NCBI RefSeq assembly: GCF_034931405.1
Contig: NZ_JAYGHA010000001.1
Coordinates: 124,001-188,000, forward strand
Reading direction: 5' to 3'
From: RDYJ01 sp034931405
GTDB taxonomy: Bacteria; Cyanobacteriota; Cyanobacteriia; Cyanobacteriales; Nostocaceae
DNA: 64,000 bases
The notes beneath the pieces are model-generated. The model was given only the letters and a program-made list of their open reading frames with translations, was not told the origin of the DNA and searched no databases. Positions 16,977 through 23,857 of this stretch are shown one piece after another (position 1 is the first letter of the stretch; every line of letters begins with the position of its first letter). The position numbers and the translations under genes are program-made.

Positions 16977-17843
16977 TTAATTTCTCTCCATAAATTCCCG
17001 CAATTCATCAATATTATTTACAGTCAGAATGCCCCTTTGAATAATTTTCAACTTCTCTAAATCAGAAATTTGTGATATTTCCGGCATTAGTTGTAAACCT
17101 TCTTGACCGAATTTTATTTCTAAACTTAGTTCAATGCCTGAAACTATACCCCGTTTTTCACCTCTTTGTTCACCTCGTTTTTCACCTTCTTTTAAAATCT
17201 GCTGATACCAGGGAGACTCGCTTAATACCACCATATCCCACCTCATGATTTGCTGAACTAAAACGCTATCTAATACGAAGGTAGCAAAAAAAGCCATGAC
17301 TGTTTCTAATTGGCTTAATTGTTCATCTGCACGGAGCATTTGTAATGCTTGTCTGACTATCGCTTCTTCACCACCACCTTTGAGAATTGGTACAAAGGGA
17401 AGTAGTGAAGGAATAGGTTGACTCAAGGCTATTTCTACATCTACTTCCCAAAGATTTATCACCCGGTAGTCTTGACGCGCTTGTAAACCAGCAAATTCTG
17501 ATTCGTAGCGGGTAGGAATTTCTTCTTCGTTCTCTTTGAGAATGTTAATTAATACGGGGTAGGTGGGAAGATTATATTTTTCCTCCGCTAATGCTGTATA
17601 AGCCCGCATTCGTTTGGGAATTTCTGGCTTATATCTTAATTGTAACTCGTTGAGTACCAGAAATTCACCGTATTTTGGACTGTTAGCTTTAACTAATACA
17701 TCGCTTTCCCGGCTTATCCATTGAAATTCTGAATTGATGATTTCTCCGGTGATAATGTCGGGTATTTGTGTCACCCATTTTACCCAATTTTCGGGGGCTA
17801 GGCTGATTAGTTTTTTGGTACTAATATCTGCTTTTTTGACCAT
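16977..17843 (-). CDS. Rpn-family PD-(D/E)XK nuclease / transposase-like protein
   Basis: 288-residue member of the Rpn/PDDEXK family of recombination-promoting nuclease-like proteins, abundant in cyanobacteria. The N-terminal nuclease fold shows EFQWISRESDVLVKAN (first acidic residue) and FLVLNELQLRYKPEIPKRM (E-x-Q core in place of E-x-K, common here), then YPVLINILKENEEE. The middle is helical (VMAFFATFVLDSVLVQQIMRWD). A repetitive charged linker (EGEKRGEQRGEKRG) precedes a C-terminal helical tail shared with the adjacent remnant. A cellular role is not established; no IS ends flank it. Confidence 0.75.
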   Translation of the reverse strand: MVKKADISTKKLISLAPENWVKWVTQIPDIITGEIINSEFQWISRESDVLVKANSPKYGEFLVLNELQLRYKPEIPKRMRAYTALAEEKYNLPTYPVLINILKENEEEIPTRYESEFAGLQARQDYRVINLWEVDVEIALSQPIPSLLPFVPILKGGGEEAIVRQALQMLRADEQLSQLETVMAFFATFVLDSVLVQQIMRWDMVVLSESPWYQQILKEGEKRGEQRGEKRGIVSGIELSLEIKFGQEGLQLMPEISQISDLEKLKIIQRGILTVNNIDELREFMERN

Positions 17844-17864
17844 AAGGTTAATAAGATTTATTTC

Positions 17865-17889
17865 ACGCAGAGGCGCAGAGAACGCAGAG
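17865..17889. repeat. Copy of the CGCAGAG dispersed repeat
   Basis: ACGCAGAGGCGCAGAGAACG followed by CAGAG lies between the kinase gene and the Rpn gene. A near-identical copy is inside the DUF429 coding region at 51242-51269. A widespread cyanobacterial short repeat. Confidence 0.7.
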
Positions 17890-17900
17890 TAAGAGAGATG

Positions 17901-19607
17901 TTACAAGTTACTAGGAATTGTCTTGAATCTATCTGCTGAACCAAGAGAATAATCTTCTAATTTAAAATCAGCAAATGGCTTTTTTTCTAATCTATCTCTT
18001 AATGCTTCATCTAATATTACTCCTTCAGCTTGTTTCTTAACTCCAATGATAATTATACTGCGTTGATAGGCGGTTGAATCTTGACTTGCTTGACAATCTT
18101 TTCTCTGAAATTGTCCCAGGTTTAATAAGCGATAACCTTTGACGCTAGTTGTGTTACTAAATATCTTTTTGGCTAAAAGTTGAATTTGCTTGGAACGTTC
18201 TAAAGCTCGATTTTGTTCTGCTGTTACATCACCTTCACAGGAAGCTGTTCCTACAGAAATAATCTCGCTAGGGTTTTCCATTATTCTCTGGATACCTTCT
18301 TCTTCTAATTTGGATTTTAAAGAGTCAAGGTTAATAATTTCATCATTATATTTAATTTGATAGGTGCTGCCTAATTGCCATTTATATTCTACTGATAAAA
18401 CTGCTATATTAAATTCTGCTACTCTCCCTTGACTATCTTTCCCTTCTTCATACGGAAAATAATCAACGTTGCCTTTTTTAACTGGTGCTTGTCCATAGTC
18501 AGCCGGAAGCACAGTAAATTTGTTATTTCGGTTTGCTAGTGCTGCTGTCCACAGTAATAATAAGGAAACAATTAACGCAGTGAACAAGGCTAATAATGGT
18601 AATTTCTCAGGTTGTTTTTTAGGTGCTTTAACTGTTTGGTTGGTGGTTGGTTGTTTGAGTATTTCTGTGGAAAATCCACCGACTACATTTACTGTTGCTG
18701 CGTTACTTACTGTCAATGGATTTTCTAAATCTGTCAATTTATCTAATATTTCTCTGGCATTTTCAGGACGTTTATTAACTTCATTTGCCATTAACCAATC
18801 AACAAAATTTAATAGCGATGGTGAAACATGATTTGCTAAATGTCGCCATTTTAAAACATCCAAATGAGTATCATATAATTGAGCCGGTTGGCATCCCGTT
18901 AATAAAAATACAAAAGTGCGTCCTAAAGCAAAAAAATCTGATTGGGGTAAGGCTTGACCATTCATTTGTTCTCTGGGACTATAACCAGATGAGGAAATGG
19001 ATGTCATACTGCCATTATTGGCTATATAGGTTTTGGTAATTTCCCTGGCTGTGCCAAAATCAATTAATACTAATTGTCCATCTGGACGAATCATTATATT
19101 TGATGGTTTAATATCTCGATGTAGATATTGTTGGTTATGTACTAATAATAAAATTTCGGCTAATTTTTTTAACCAAGCTATAGCTTGTCCTTCAGAAATG
19201 GGGCGGTTTTGTTGTTGTTTTAGCCATTGTTCTAAATTCGGTCCTTCGATTTTTTCCATCACCATACAATGCAGGGTTAAACCTGCTCTGGTTTGATATT
19301 GAAAGTACCCTTCGGCTTGGGGAATACCAGGATGATGTAATTGTTCTAAAATATTTACTTCTTGCTGAAATAATGAGACGGCTTTGCTATCGTTTGCTAG
19401 TTCTTCTTTAAGGATTTTGAGGATTTTTGGTGTGTCTTTTTGGTAGGCTTCATAAACTTTACTAAATCCAGTTTTATCACTCAACAAACGCAGCACCCGA
19501 TAAAGTCCTAATAATTCCAATTGAGAACCACAACTTTGACAAAAGCGGTTTTCATCGTTGTCTGGGTGGTTCGCTTGAGGACAAACTGGGTTAATACAAA
19601 GGCTCAT
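17901..19607 (-). CDS. Ser/Thr protein kinase with 4-Cys zinc ribbon, TM helix and OmpA-like C-terminus
   Basis: 568 residues. An N-terminal zinc ribbon has four cysteines (CINPVCP and CQSCG; Cys4, 9, 23, 26), typical of cyanobacterial '4-Cys prefix' kinases. The Hanks-type domain follows: degenerate Gly loop, Lys in ILKIL (64), catalytic HRDIKPSN (163-170), DFGTAR (183-188) and SSSGYSPREQ as the activation-loop end. One transmembrane helix (LLALFTALIVSLLLLWTAAL) leads to a ~200-residue C-terminal region. Its pattern 'SVGTASCEG ... AEQNRALERSKQIQ' recalls OmpA-like peptidoglycan-binding domains; that part is tentative. The kinase is probably active; its substrate is unknown. Confidence 0.85.
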   Translation of the reverse strand: MSLCINPVCPQANHPDNDENRFCQSCGSQLELLGLYRVLRLLSDKTGFSKVYEAYQKDTPKILKILKEELANDSKAVSLFQQEVNILEQLHHPGIPQAEGYFQYQTRAGLTLHCMVMEKIEGPNLEQWLKQQQNRPISEGQAIAWLKKLAEILLLVHNQQYLHRDIKPSNIMIRPDGQLVLIDFGTAREITKTYIANNGSMTSISSSGYSPREQMNGQALPQSDFFALGRTFVFLLTGCQPAQLYDTHLDVLKWRHLANHVSPSLLNFVDWLMANEVNKRPENAREILDKLTDLENPLTVSNAATVNVVGGFSTEILKQPTTNQTVKAPKKQPEKLPLLALFTALIVSLLLLWTAALANRNNKFTVLPADYGQAPVKKGNVDYFPYEEGKDSQGRVAEFNIAVLSVEYKWQLGSTYQIKYNDEIINLDSLKSKLEEEGIQRIMENPSEIISVGTASCEGDVTAEQNRALERSKQIQLLAKKIFSNTTSVKGYRLLNLGQFQRKDCQASQDSTAYQRSIIIIGVKKQAEGVILDEALRDRLEKKPFADFKLEDYSLGSADRFKTIPSNL

Positions 19608-19639
19608 AATAGGTGACTGGGGAATTTAGAATGAAGAAT

Positions 19640-19704
19640 NNNNNNNNNNNNNNNNNNNNNNNNNNNNNNNNNNNNNNNNNNNNNNNNNNNNNNNNNNNNN
19701 NNNN
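19640..19704. other. Assembly gap (65 N)
   Basis: Run of N flanked on both sides by GAATGAAGAAT-type repeats, so the gap was caused by a short tandem repeat. The true length is unknown. Confidence 0.95.
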
Positions 19705-19798
19705 GAATGAAGAATGAAGAATGAAGAATGGGGACTGGGGAACAGATAATAAGTAATAAGATAATTGTTAGCTAATGACCAATGACTAATGACCAAAC

Positions 19799-20638
19799 TC
19801 ATTTTTGTGCTGCTAAGAATTTGGCTATTGTTTGATTAAATTCTTCTGGTTTGGTTAAAAATGGCCAATGATTTCCAGGAACTTTTTTGAAAGTGAGGTT
19901 TTTCAGGTTAGTTTTGTAAGGTTGAATTTGCCAATCTTGGCGGTTTACTCCTTTTTCTGGTTGAATAAATAAAGCAGGAGTGTCAACTGGGGTGATAAAA
20001 CCTGGTACTTCTAATACTGCATCAAAAATGCCATCACGGGCAGCTATGGTAAATTTGCTACCCCAAGTTCCATCGGGTTTTTGTTCAATTCCGGCTTGAA
20101 AAACTTGCTGTTGTACAGAATTCCAATCTTGAAATTGACCGAGTTGTTTAATTTTTTGTTCTGCTTCTTCGTAACTGGTAAATGGTCCCATGCTTTTCAG
20201 AAAGGGTAAAACACGGTACAACAAAGGAAAGGTTAATTTCAGCAAACTGGGCATTTTCCAGATAAAAATGGGATCTATGAGGGTAATACTTTTTAAGCGT
20301 GCTGGGTTTTGTCTAGCCCAAATAGCGGCTAATTTACCTGTCCAAGAGTGACTAACAATATGAGCATCAGACCATCCCAGTTTATCCATTAATGCTTCTA
20401 GGTCAGCGATCGCACTCTCAAAACTATAATCTTGCTCCGGTTTAGTACTCTCTCCATGACCACGCATATCCGGGGCTACTATGTGGTAGTCTGCTGCTAA
20501 ATAATCTCCCAAGCTAGACCAAACTAAGGAATTATCAGCCATACCATGTAATAACAGTAATGGTTCTTGACCTTGGTTCCATTCCAGGTAAGAAATTTCC
20601 ACATCAGCTTTTGATAGTTTATTACGTACAGGTATCAT
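19799..20638 (-). CDS. Alpha/beta-fold hydrolase
   Basis: 279-residue hydrolase of unknown substrate. Oxyanion-hole motif LLLLHGMADNS, then VAPDMRGHGEST. The nucleophile elbow is IVSHSWTGKLAA, with Ser in SHSWT where most relatives have GHSxG. The acid and histidine are in the C-terminal part (DTPALFIQPEKG and VPGNHWPF). Length and order are normal for the epoxide-hydrolase/haloperoxidase-like group. It runs alone towards the kinase gene; the upstream side is a tandem repeat block shared with the divergent sagB-like gene. Confidence 0.85.
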   Translation of the reverse strand: MIPVRNKLSKADVEISYLEWNQGQEPLLLLHGMADNSLVWSSLGDYLAADYHIVAPDMRGHGESTKPEQDYSFESAIADLEALMDKLGWSDAHIVSHSWTGKLAAIWARQNPARLKSITLIDPIFIWKMPSLLKLTFPLLYRVLPFLKSMGPFTSYEEAEQKIKQLGQFQDWNSVQQQVFQAGIEQKPDGTWGSKFTIAARDGIFDAVLEVPGFITPVDTPALFIQPEKGVNRQDWQIQPYKTNLKNLTFKKVPGNHWPFLTKPEEFNQTIAKFLAAQK

Positions 20639-20640
20639 TT

Positions 20641-20931
20641 GATAATTGGTAATTGGTAATTGGTAAAAAGGGAACAGGGAACAGGGAACAGGGAACAGGG
20701 AACAGGGAACAGGGAACAGGGAACAGGGAACAGGGAACAGGGAACAGGGAACAGGGAACAGGGAACAGGGAACAGGGAATAGCTAAAGAATTTTCTCCCC
20801 AACTCCCCAACTCCCCAACTCCCCAACTCCCCAACTCCCCAACTCCCCAACTCCCCAACTCCCCAACTCCCCATCACCCCATCACCCCATCACCCTATCA
20901 CCCCATCACCCCATCACCCCAGTCCCTAACT
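20641..20931. repeat. Composite tandem repeat: GGGAACA array, TAAAGAATTTTCTCCCC core, CCCCAACT and ATCACCCC arrays
   Basis: About 15 GGGAACA heptamers (20670-20777) are followed by TAAAGAATTTTCTCCCCAAC, then about nine octamers CCCCAACT (20803-20871) and about seven ATCACCCC units to 20931. Several frames stay open across it on both strands, but they encode only periodic peptides and are not genes. The same three-part structure occurs inside the coding region at 59325-59437. Confidence 0.92.
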
Positions 20932-21022
20932 CTTCCAAAGATTGTACTCATTAACACGAAATAATGAGGTAAATGAATGTCAAGATCAAAGAATAGAACT
21001 TTCTGAGGATATTAAAAATACT

Positions 21023-22555
21023 ATGCCAGAAACACACCAATCAATTGCTCAACATTACCACGAACGTACTAAGTATGACCCGGAAACACTAGCCTCAAAA
21101 AGTCAGATGCTAAACTGGTCTAAACAGCCAGTACCCTTTAAAGAGTACAAAATTGGCTCTGATTTTGACCTTAAACCCTATCTGCAAGAAAAACCAGAAA
21201 CTTTTGCTCATAACCCAGATGCTCAATGGTGGCGGAGACTTTCGCAACTGCTCTTCCATAGCTACGGACTTACGGCGAAAATGCCTTCTATGGGTAGTGC
21301 TGTATATTTGCGCTCTGCTCCCAGTGCTGGAGGTTTATACCCATCTGAAGTATACTTAGTTTCCCGTGGTACACCGTTGTTACCTGCTGGACTCTACAAT
21401 TATCAGTGTCGGACTCATTCTCTGATGCAGTTTTGGGAAAATGATGTTTGGCAAGCTTTACAAACTGCTTGTTTATGGCATCCCAGTTTAGAAAATACCC
21501 AACTTGCTATTATTACCACTGCGGTTTTTTATCGTTCTGCATGGCGTTATGAAGATCGGGCTTACCGACGGATTTTTTTAGATACTGGACATCTTTTAGG
21601 TAACATTGAATTAGCTGGCGCAATTACTGATTATCGCCCTCATTTAATCGGTGGTTTTATAGATGAAGCTATCAATGATTTACTTTATATTGATCCCGAA
21701 CAAGAAGGCGCAACTGTTGTCATGGCTTTGGCAGATTTATTAGATGTTAAACAAAATTTGCCTTTAGGAAAAACTGCTTTACCTTCTACAACTGAAACTA
21801 ATTATCCATCAATTCCTGATGGTGAATTGTTAAAATATTTTCATTTTCATACCCAAATTCAATCTGGCATAACTGGAAAACAAAATTTACCAACTGTCAA
21901 ACCAGAAAAATCATTAGAGGATAAATATAATTTTCCTTTTTGTGACAAAATTTCTACTATCACGACCCCAATTAACTGGGGTGAAAATCTTTCAGATTTG
22001 GAAAATACTATCTATAAACGCCGTTCTACTCGCGCTTACAGTGGTGATAATTTAACTTTTGATGAACTTAAATCTTTACTCGATTTTACTTACCAATCAC
22101 AAAATTATATTGACCAAAGTTTAGATAATTCTCCCGATTACTTTGATCTGAATTTAATTGAAACATTTATTGCTGTTTCTGGTGTGAAAGGACTTGATTC
22201 AGGTTGTTATTATTACGCACCTAAAGCTCAAGAATTACGACAAATTCGCTTTAAAAATTTTCGGAGTGAGTTACATTTTCTTTGTTTGGGTCAAGAATTA
22301 GGACGAGATGCAGGAGCAGTAATATTTCATACTGCTGATTTGAAAACGGCTATAGGACAATATGGGGACAGAGTTTACCGTTATTTACATCTTGATGCTG
22401 GTCATTTAGGACAAAAGCTTAATTTAGCAGCCATTCGCCTCAATTTAGGTGTGAGTGGTATTGGTGGCTTTTTTGATGATCAAGTCAATGATGTTTTGGG
22501 TATTCCTGCTGATGAAGCTGTTCTTTATATTACGACTTTGGGCAGACCAAGGTAA
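21023..22555 (+). CDS. SagB-type (ThcOx/nitroreductase-fold) dehydrogenase with two tandem domains
   Basis: 510 residues, FMN-dependent nitroreductase-like family related to SagB, which oxidises azolines in thiazole/oxazole-modified peptides; cyanobacterial members are often outside peptide clusters. Two homologous halves are visible. The first has YLRSAPSAGGLYPSEVYLVS and LDTGHLLGNIELAG ... IGGFIDEAINDLL. The second has YKRRSTRAYSG and LDAGHLGQKLNLAA ... IGGFFDDQVNDVLG and ends ITTLGRPR. The start at 21023 (MPETHQSIAQHYHERTKYDP) is chosen because this is the usual family N-terminus; the frame upstream runs into the repeat block. No precursor peptide or cyclodehydratase gene is nearby. Confidence 0.82.
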   Translation: MPETHQSIAQHYHERTKYDPETLASKSQMLNWSKQPVPFKEYKIGSDFDLKPYLQEKPETFAHNPDAQWWRRLSQLLFHSYGLTAKMPSMGSAVYLRSAPSAGGLYPSEVYLVSRGTPLLPAGLYNYQCRTHSLMQFWENDVWQALQTACLWHPSLENTQLAIITTAVFYRSAWRYEDRAYRRIFLDTGHLLGNIELAGAITDYRPHLIGGFIDEAINDLLYIDPEQEGATVVMALADLLDVKQNLPLGKTALPSTTETNYPSIPDGELLKYFHFHTQIQSGITGKQNLPTVKPEKSLEDKYNFPFCDKISTITTPINWGENLSDLENTIYKRRSTRAYSGDNLTFDELKSLLDFTYQSQNYIDQSLDNSPDYFDLNLIETFIAVSGVKGLDSGCYYYAPKAQELRQIRFKNFRSELHFLCLGQELGRDAGAVIFHTADLKTAIGQYGDRVYRYLHLDAGHLGQKLNLAAIRLNLGVSGIGGFFDDQVNDVLGIPADEAVLYITTLGRPR

Positions 22556-22603
22556 TTTAGAATTTAGAATTTAGAATTTAGAATTTGGAAGCATCCTATA
22601 GTT

Positions 22604-22670
22604 AAGATCCCCGACTTCTTTTGTTTATTGTGTCCATAAATATCAATTGATGTTAGAAGTCGGGGATCTG
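22604..22670. repeat. AGATCCCCGACTTCTT palindromic element, core copy 1
   Basis: AAGATCCCCGACTTCTT at the left and AGAAGTCGGGGATCT at the right form inverted arms around ~35 bp that include TATTGTGTCCATAAAT. Same family as 31402, 41858, 49599, 50880 and 61585. Confidence 0.85.
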
Positions 22671-22710
22671 GAATTACTGTTAACATAAAAATGGGGTAGG
22701 CATTGAAAAA

Positions 22711-22834
22711 CGAGGCGGTTCTTGGAACAACAATACTAGGAACTGTCGTTGTGCGACTCGCAACAATTTCGACAACAACAACAACAATAACGGTTTTCGA
22801 GTTGTGCGTGTTCCCCCCAGGACAGATAGAATTT
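22711..22834 (+). other. Diversity-generating retroelement template repeat (TR)
   Basis: 124 bp collinear, without indels, with the minus-strand 3' end of the FGE-domain gene (VR, 23983 to 23860). Exactly eight positions differ: 22732, 22733, 22762, 22772, 22783, 22784, 22789 and 22790. All are A here and G, T or C in the VR. Adenines are 37 of the 124 TR bases, so chance concentration on A is unlikely. The variable part is rich in AAC/AAT codons, the usual DGR design that lets Asn codons diversify widely. The invariant 3' part (GTTGTGCGTGTTCCCCCCAG) is the expected IMH-like anchor. The TR runs directly into an N gap. Confidence 0.92.
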
Positions 22835-22999
22835 NNNNNNNNNNNNNNNNNNNNNNNNNNNNNNNNNNNNNNNNNNNNNNNNNNNNNNNNNNNNNNNNNN
22901 NNNNNNNNNNNNNNNNNNNNNNNNNNNNNNNNNNNNNNNNNNNNNNNNNNNNNNNNNNNNNNNNNNNNNNNNNNNNNNNNNNNNNNNNNNNNNNNNNNN
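22835..22999. other. Assembly gap (165 N) at the 3' border of the template repeat
   Basis: The N run begins directly after the TR. The sequence after the gap (TGAAGAATTTAGGAATTTGG) is of the repeat type flanking other gaps. The declared length may not be the true one, so missing DGR parts could lie here. Confidence 0.95.
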
Positions 23000-23114
23000 T
23001 GAAGAATTTAGGAATTTGGGGTTCTTCGGTTATTTTTGTGGAAATCCTGGTTAAAAATCATTGAAAGCCTTATTATGTGAGCATTTCATTGAAAACATGG
23101 GCATTATCGTTTAT

Positions 23115-23140
23115 AATCCTTACGGGATAAGGGTTTTTTA
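23115..23140 (+). terminator. Possible terminator between TR and avd
   Basis: AATCCTTA and TAAGGGTT can pair (8 bp with one G-U) around a CGGGA loop, followed by a T run. Weak stem. If real it would end a transcript starting upstream of the TR. Confidence 0.3.
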
Positions 23141-23191
23141 TAATCAATCCTTATTCTTCATTTTCCATTCTAAATTCTAAATTCCTCAAAT

Positions 23192-23548
23192 ATGGCTAAT
23201 AAAGATATACAAGAAAGAACCCTAAATTTTAGTATAAGAATAGTTACTCTTTGTAAATTTTTGAGAAAAAATGGTGGAACAGGATATGATCTAAGTAAAC
23301 AATTAATACGCTCAGGAACAAGCATTGGAGCAAACGTTGAGGAAGCACAAAATGCAGAAAGTAAACCTGATTTTATTCATAAAATGAGTATTTCTCTCAA
23401 GGAAGCAAGAGAAACCAGTTATTGGTTAAAAATATTAATAGCAACGGAGAAAAAACTAGAACCAAGATTACTTCTTTTATTAAATGAATCTAATGAATTA
23501 ATTTCGATTCTTCATGCAATCATTAAAAATAGTAAGGCTAAAAATTAA
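23192..23548 (+). CDS. avd: Four-helix-bundle protein, Avd-like DGR accessory factor (S23/IVP family)
   Basis: 118 residues of the 23S rRNA intervening-sequence-protein fold: TGYDLSKQLIRSGTSIGANV followed by EEAQNAESKPDFIHKMSI, KEARETSYWLKILI and a C-terminal helix NESNELISILHAIIK. In DGRs the pentameric accessory variability determinant (Avd) has this fold and binds the reverse transcriptase and TR RNA. Between a TR and a VR, that role is much more likely here than a free IVP protein. Same orientation as the TR, opposite to the target gene. No reverse transcriptase gene follows. The stop TAA overlaps an ATG (TAATG) of a short open frame. Confidence 0.82.
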   Translation: MANKDIQERTLNFSIRIVTLCKFLRKNGGTGYDLSKQLIRSGTSIGANVEEAQNAESKPDFIHKMSISLKEARETSYWLKILIATEKKLEPRLLLLLNESNELISILHAIIKNSKAKN

Positions 23549-23727
23549 TGGTCTTCATTACATATTATGCTAGATATGTCTACAAATCAGATAAAAATCC
23601 TTACTGCGTAAGAACAACAGCCGTTATTGTTAACGTTTTCGGCTTGGTTATGAAATTTAGTAGACAAAAGCCTGTAAGCATTGATTTTAAAGGCAATTTC
23701 TGGATTTTAATGAAAAATTCAGCATAA
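23548..23727 (+). CDS. Short open frame overlapping the avd stop, unknown
   Basis: 59 codons starting with the ATG of TAATG at the avd stop, so translation could be coupled. The product starts MVFITYYARYVYKSDKNPYC and includes a hydrophobic stretch (TTAVIVNVFGLVMKF). It does not resemble the start of a DGR reverse transcriptase or any family I know. May be fortuitous. Confidence 0.25.
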   Translation: MVFITYYARYVYKSDKNPYCVRTTAVIVNVFGLVMKFSRQKPVSIDFKGNFWILMKNSA

Positions 23728-23774
23728 CACCTACCGAAGAGCCAAATTAATTCTTCATTCTTCATTCTTCATTC

Positions 23775-23840
23775 NNNNNNNNNNNNNNNNNNNNNNNNNN
23801 NNNNNNNNNNNNNNNNNNNNNNNNNNNNNNNNNNNNNNNN
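23775..23840. other. Assembly gap (66 N) between avd and the DGR target gene
   Basis: N run flanked by TTCATTCTTCATTC-type repeats on both sides. The true length is unknown; one of two places in the locus where DGR sequence could be missing. Confidence 0.95.
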
Positions 23841-23857
23841 ATTCTTCATTCTAAATT

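Noticed and set aside
20622..20964. Overlapping open frames on both strands with periodic peptides (GNREQGT-like, GELGSWGV-like)
   Set aside because: They are translations of the GGGAACA and CCCCAACT tandem arrays and open in all frames; no gene features.
21023..22555. SagB-type gene as evidence of a thiazole/oxazole-modified peptide cluster
   Set aside because: No YcaO/cyclodehydratase, precursor or protease gene adjoins it, and similar two-domain proteins occur alone in cyanobacteria.
22703..23064. Two open frames running through the template repeat into N
   Set aside because: They read the DGR template and undetermined bases; the template is transcribed but not expected to encode a protein.
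23600..23650. A possible second template or variable repeat (AACAACAGCC ... AACGTTTTCGGCTTGG resembles part of the TR)
   Set aside because: The match needs indels and many non-adenine changes, so it does not have the DGR signature.
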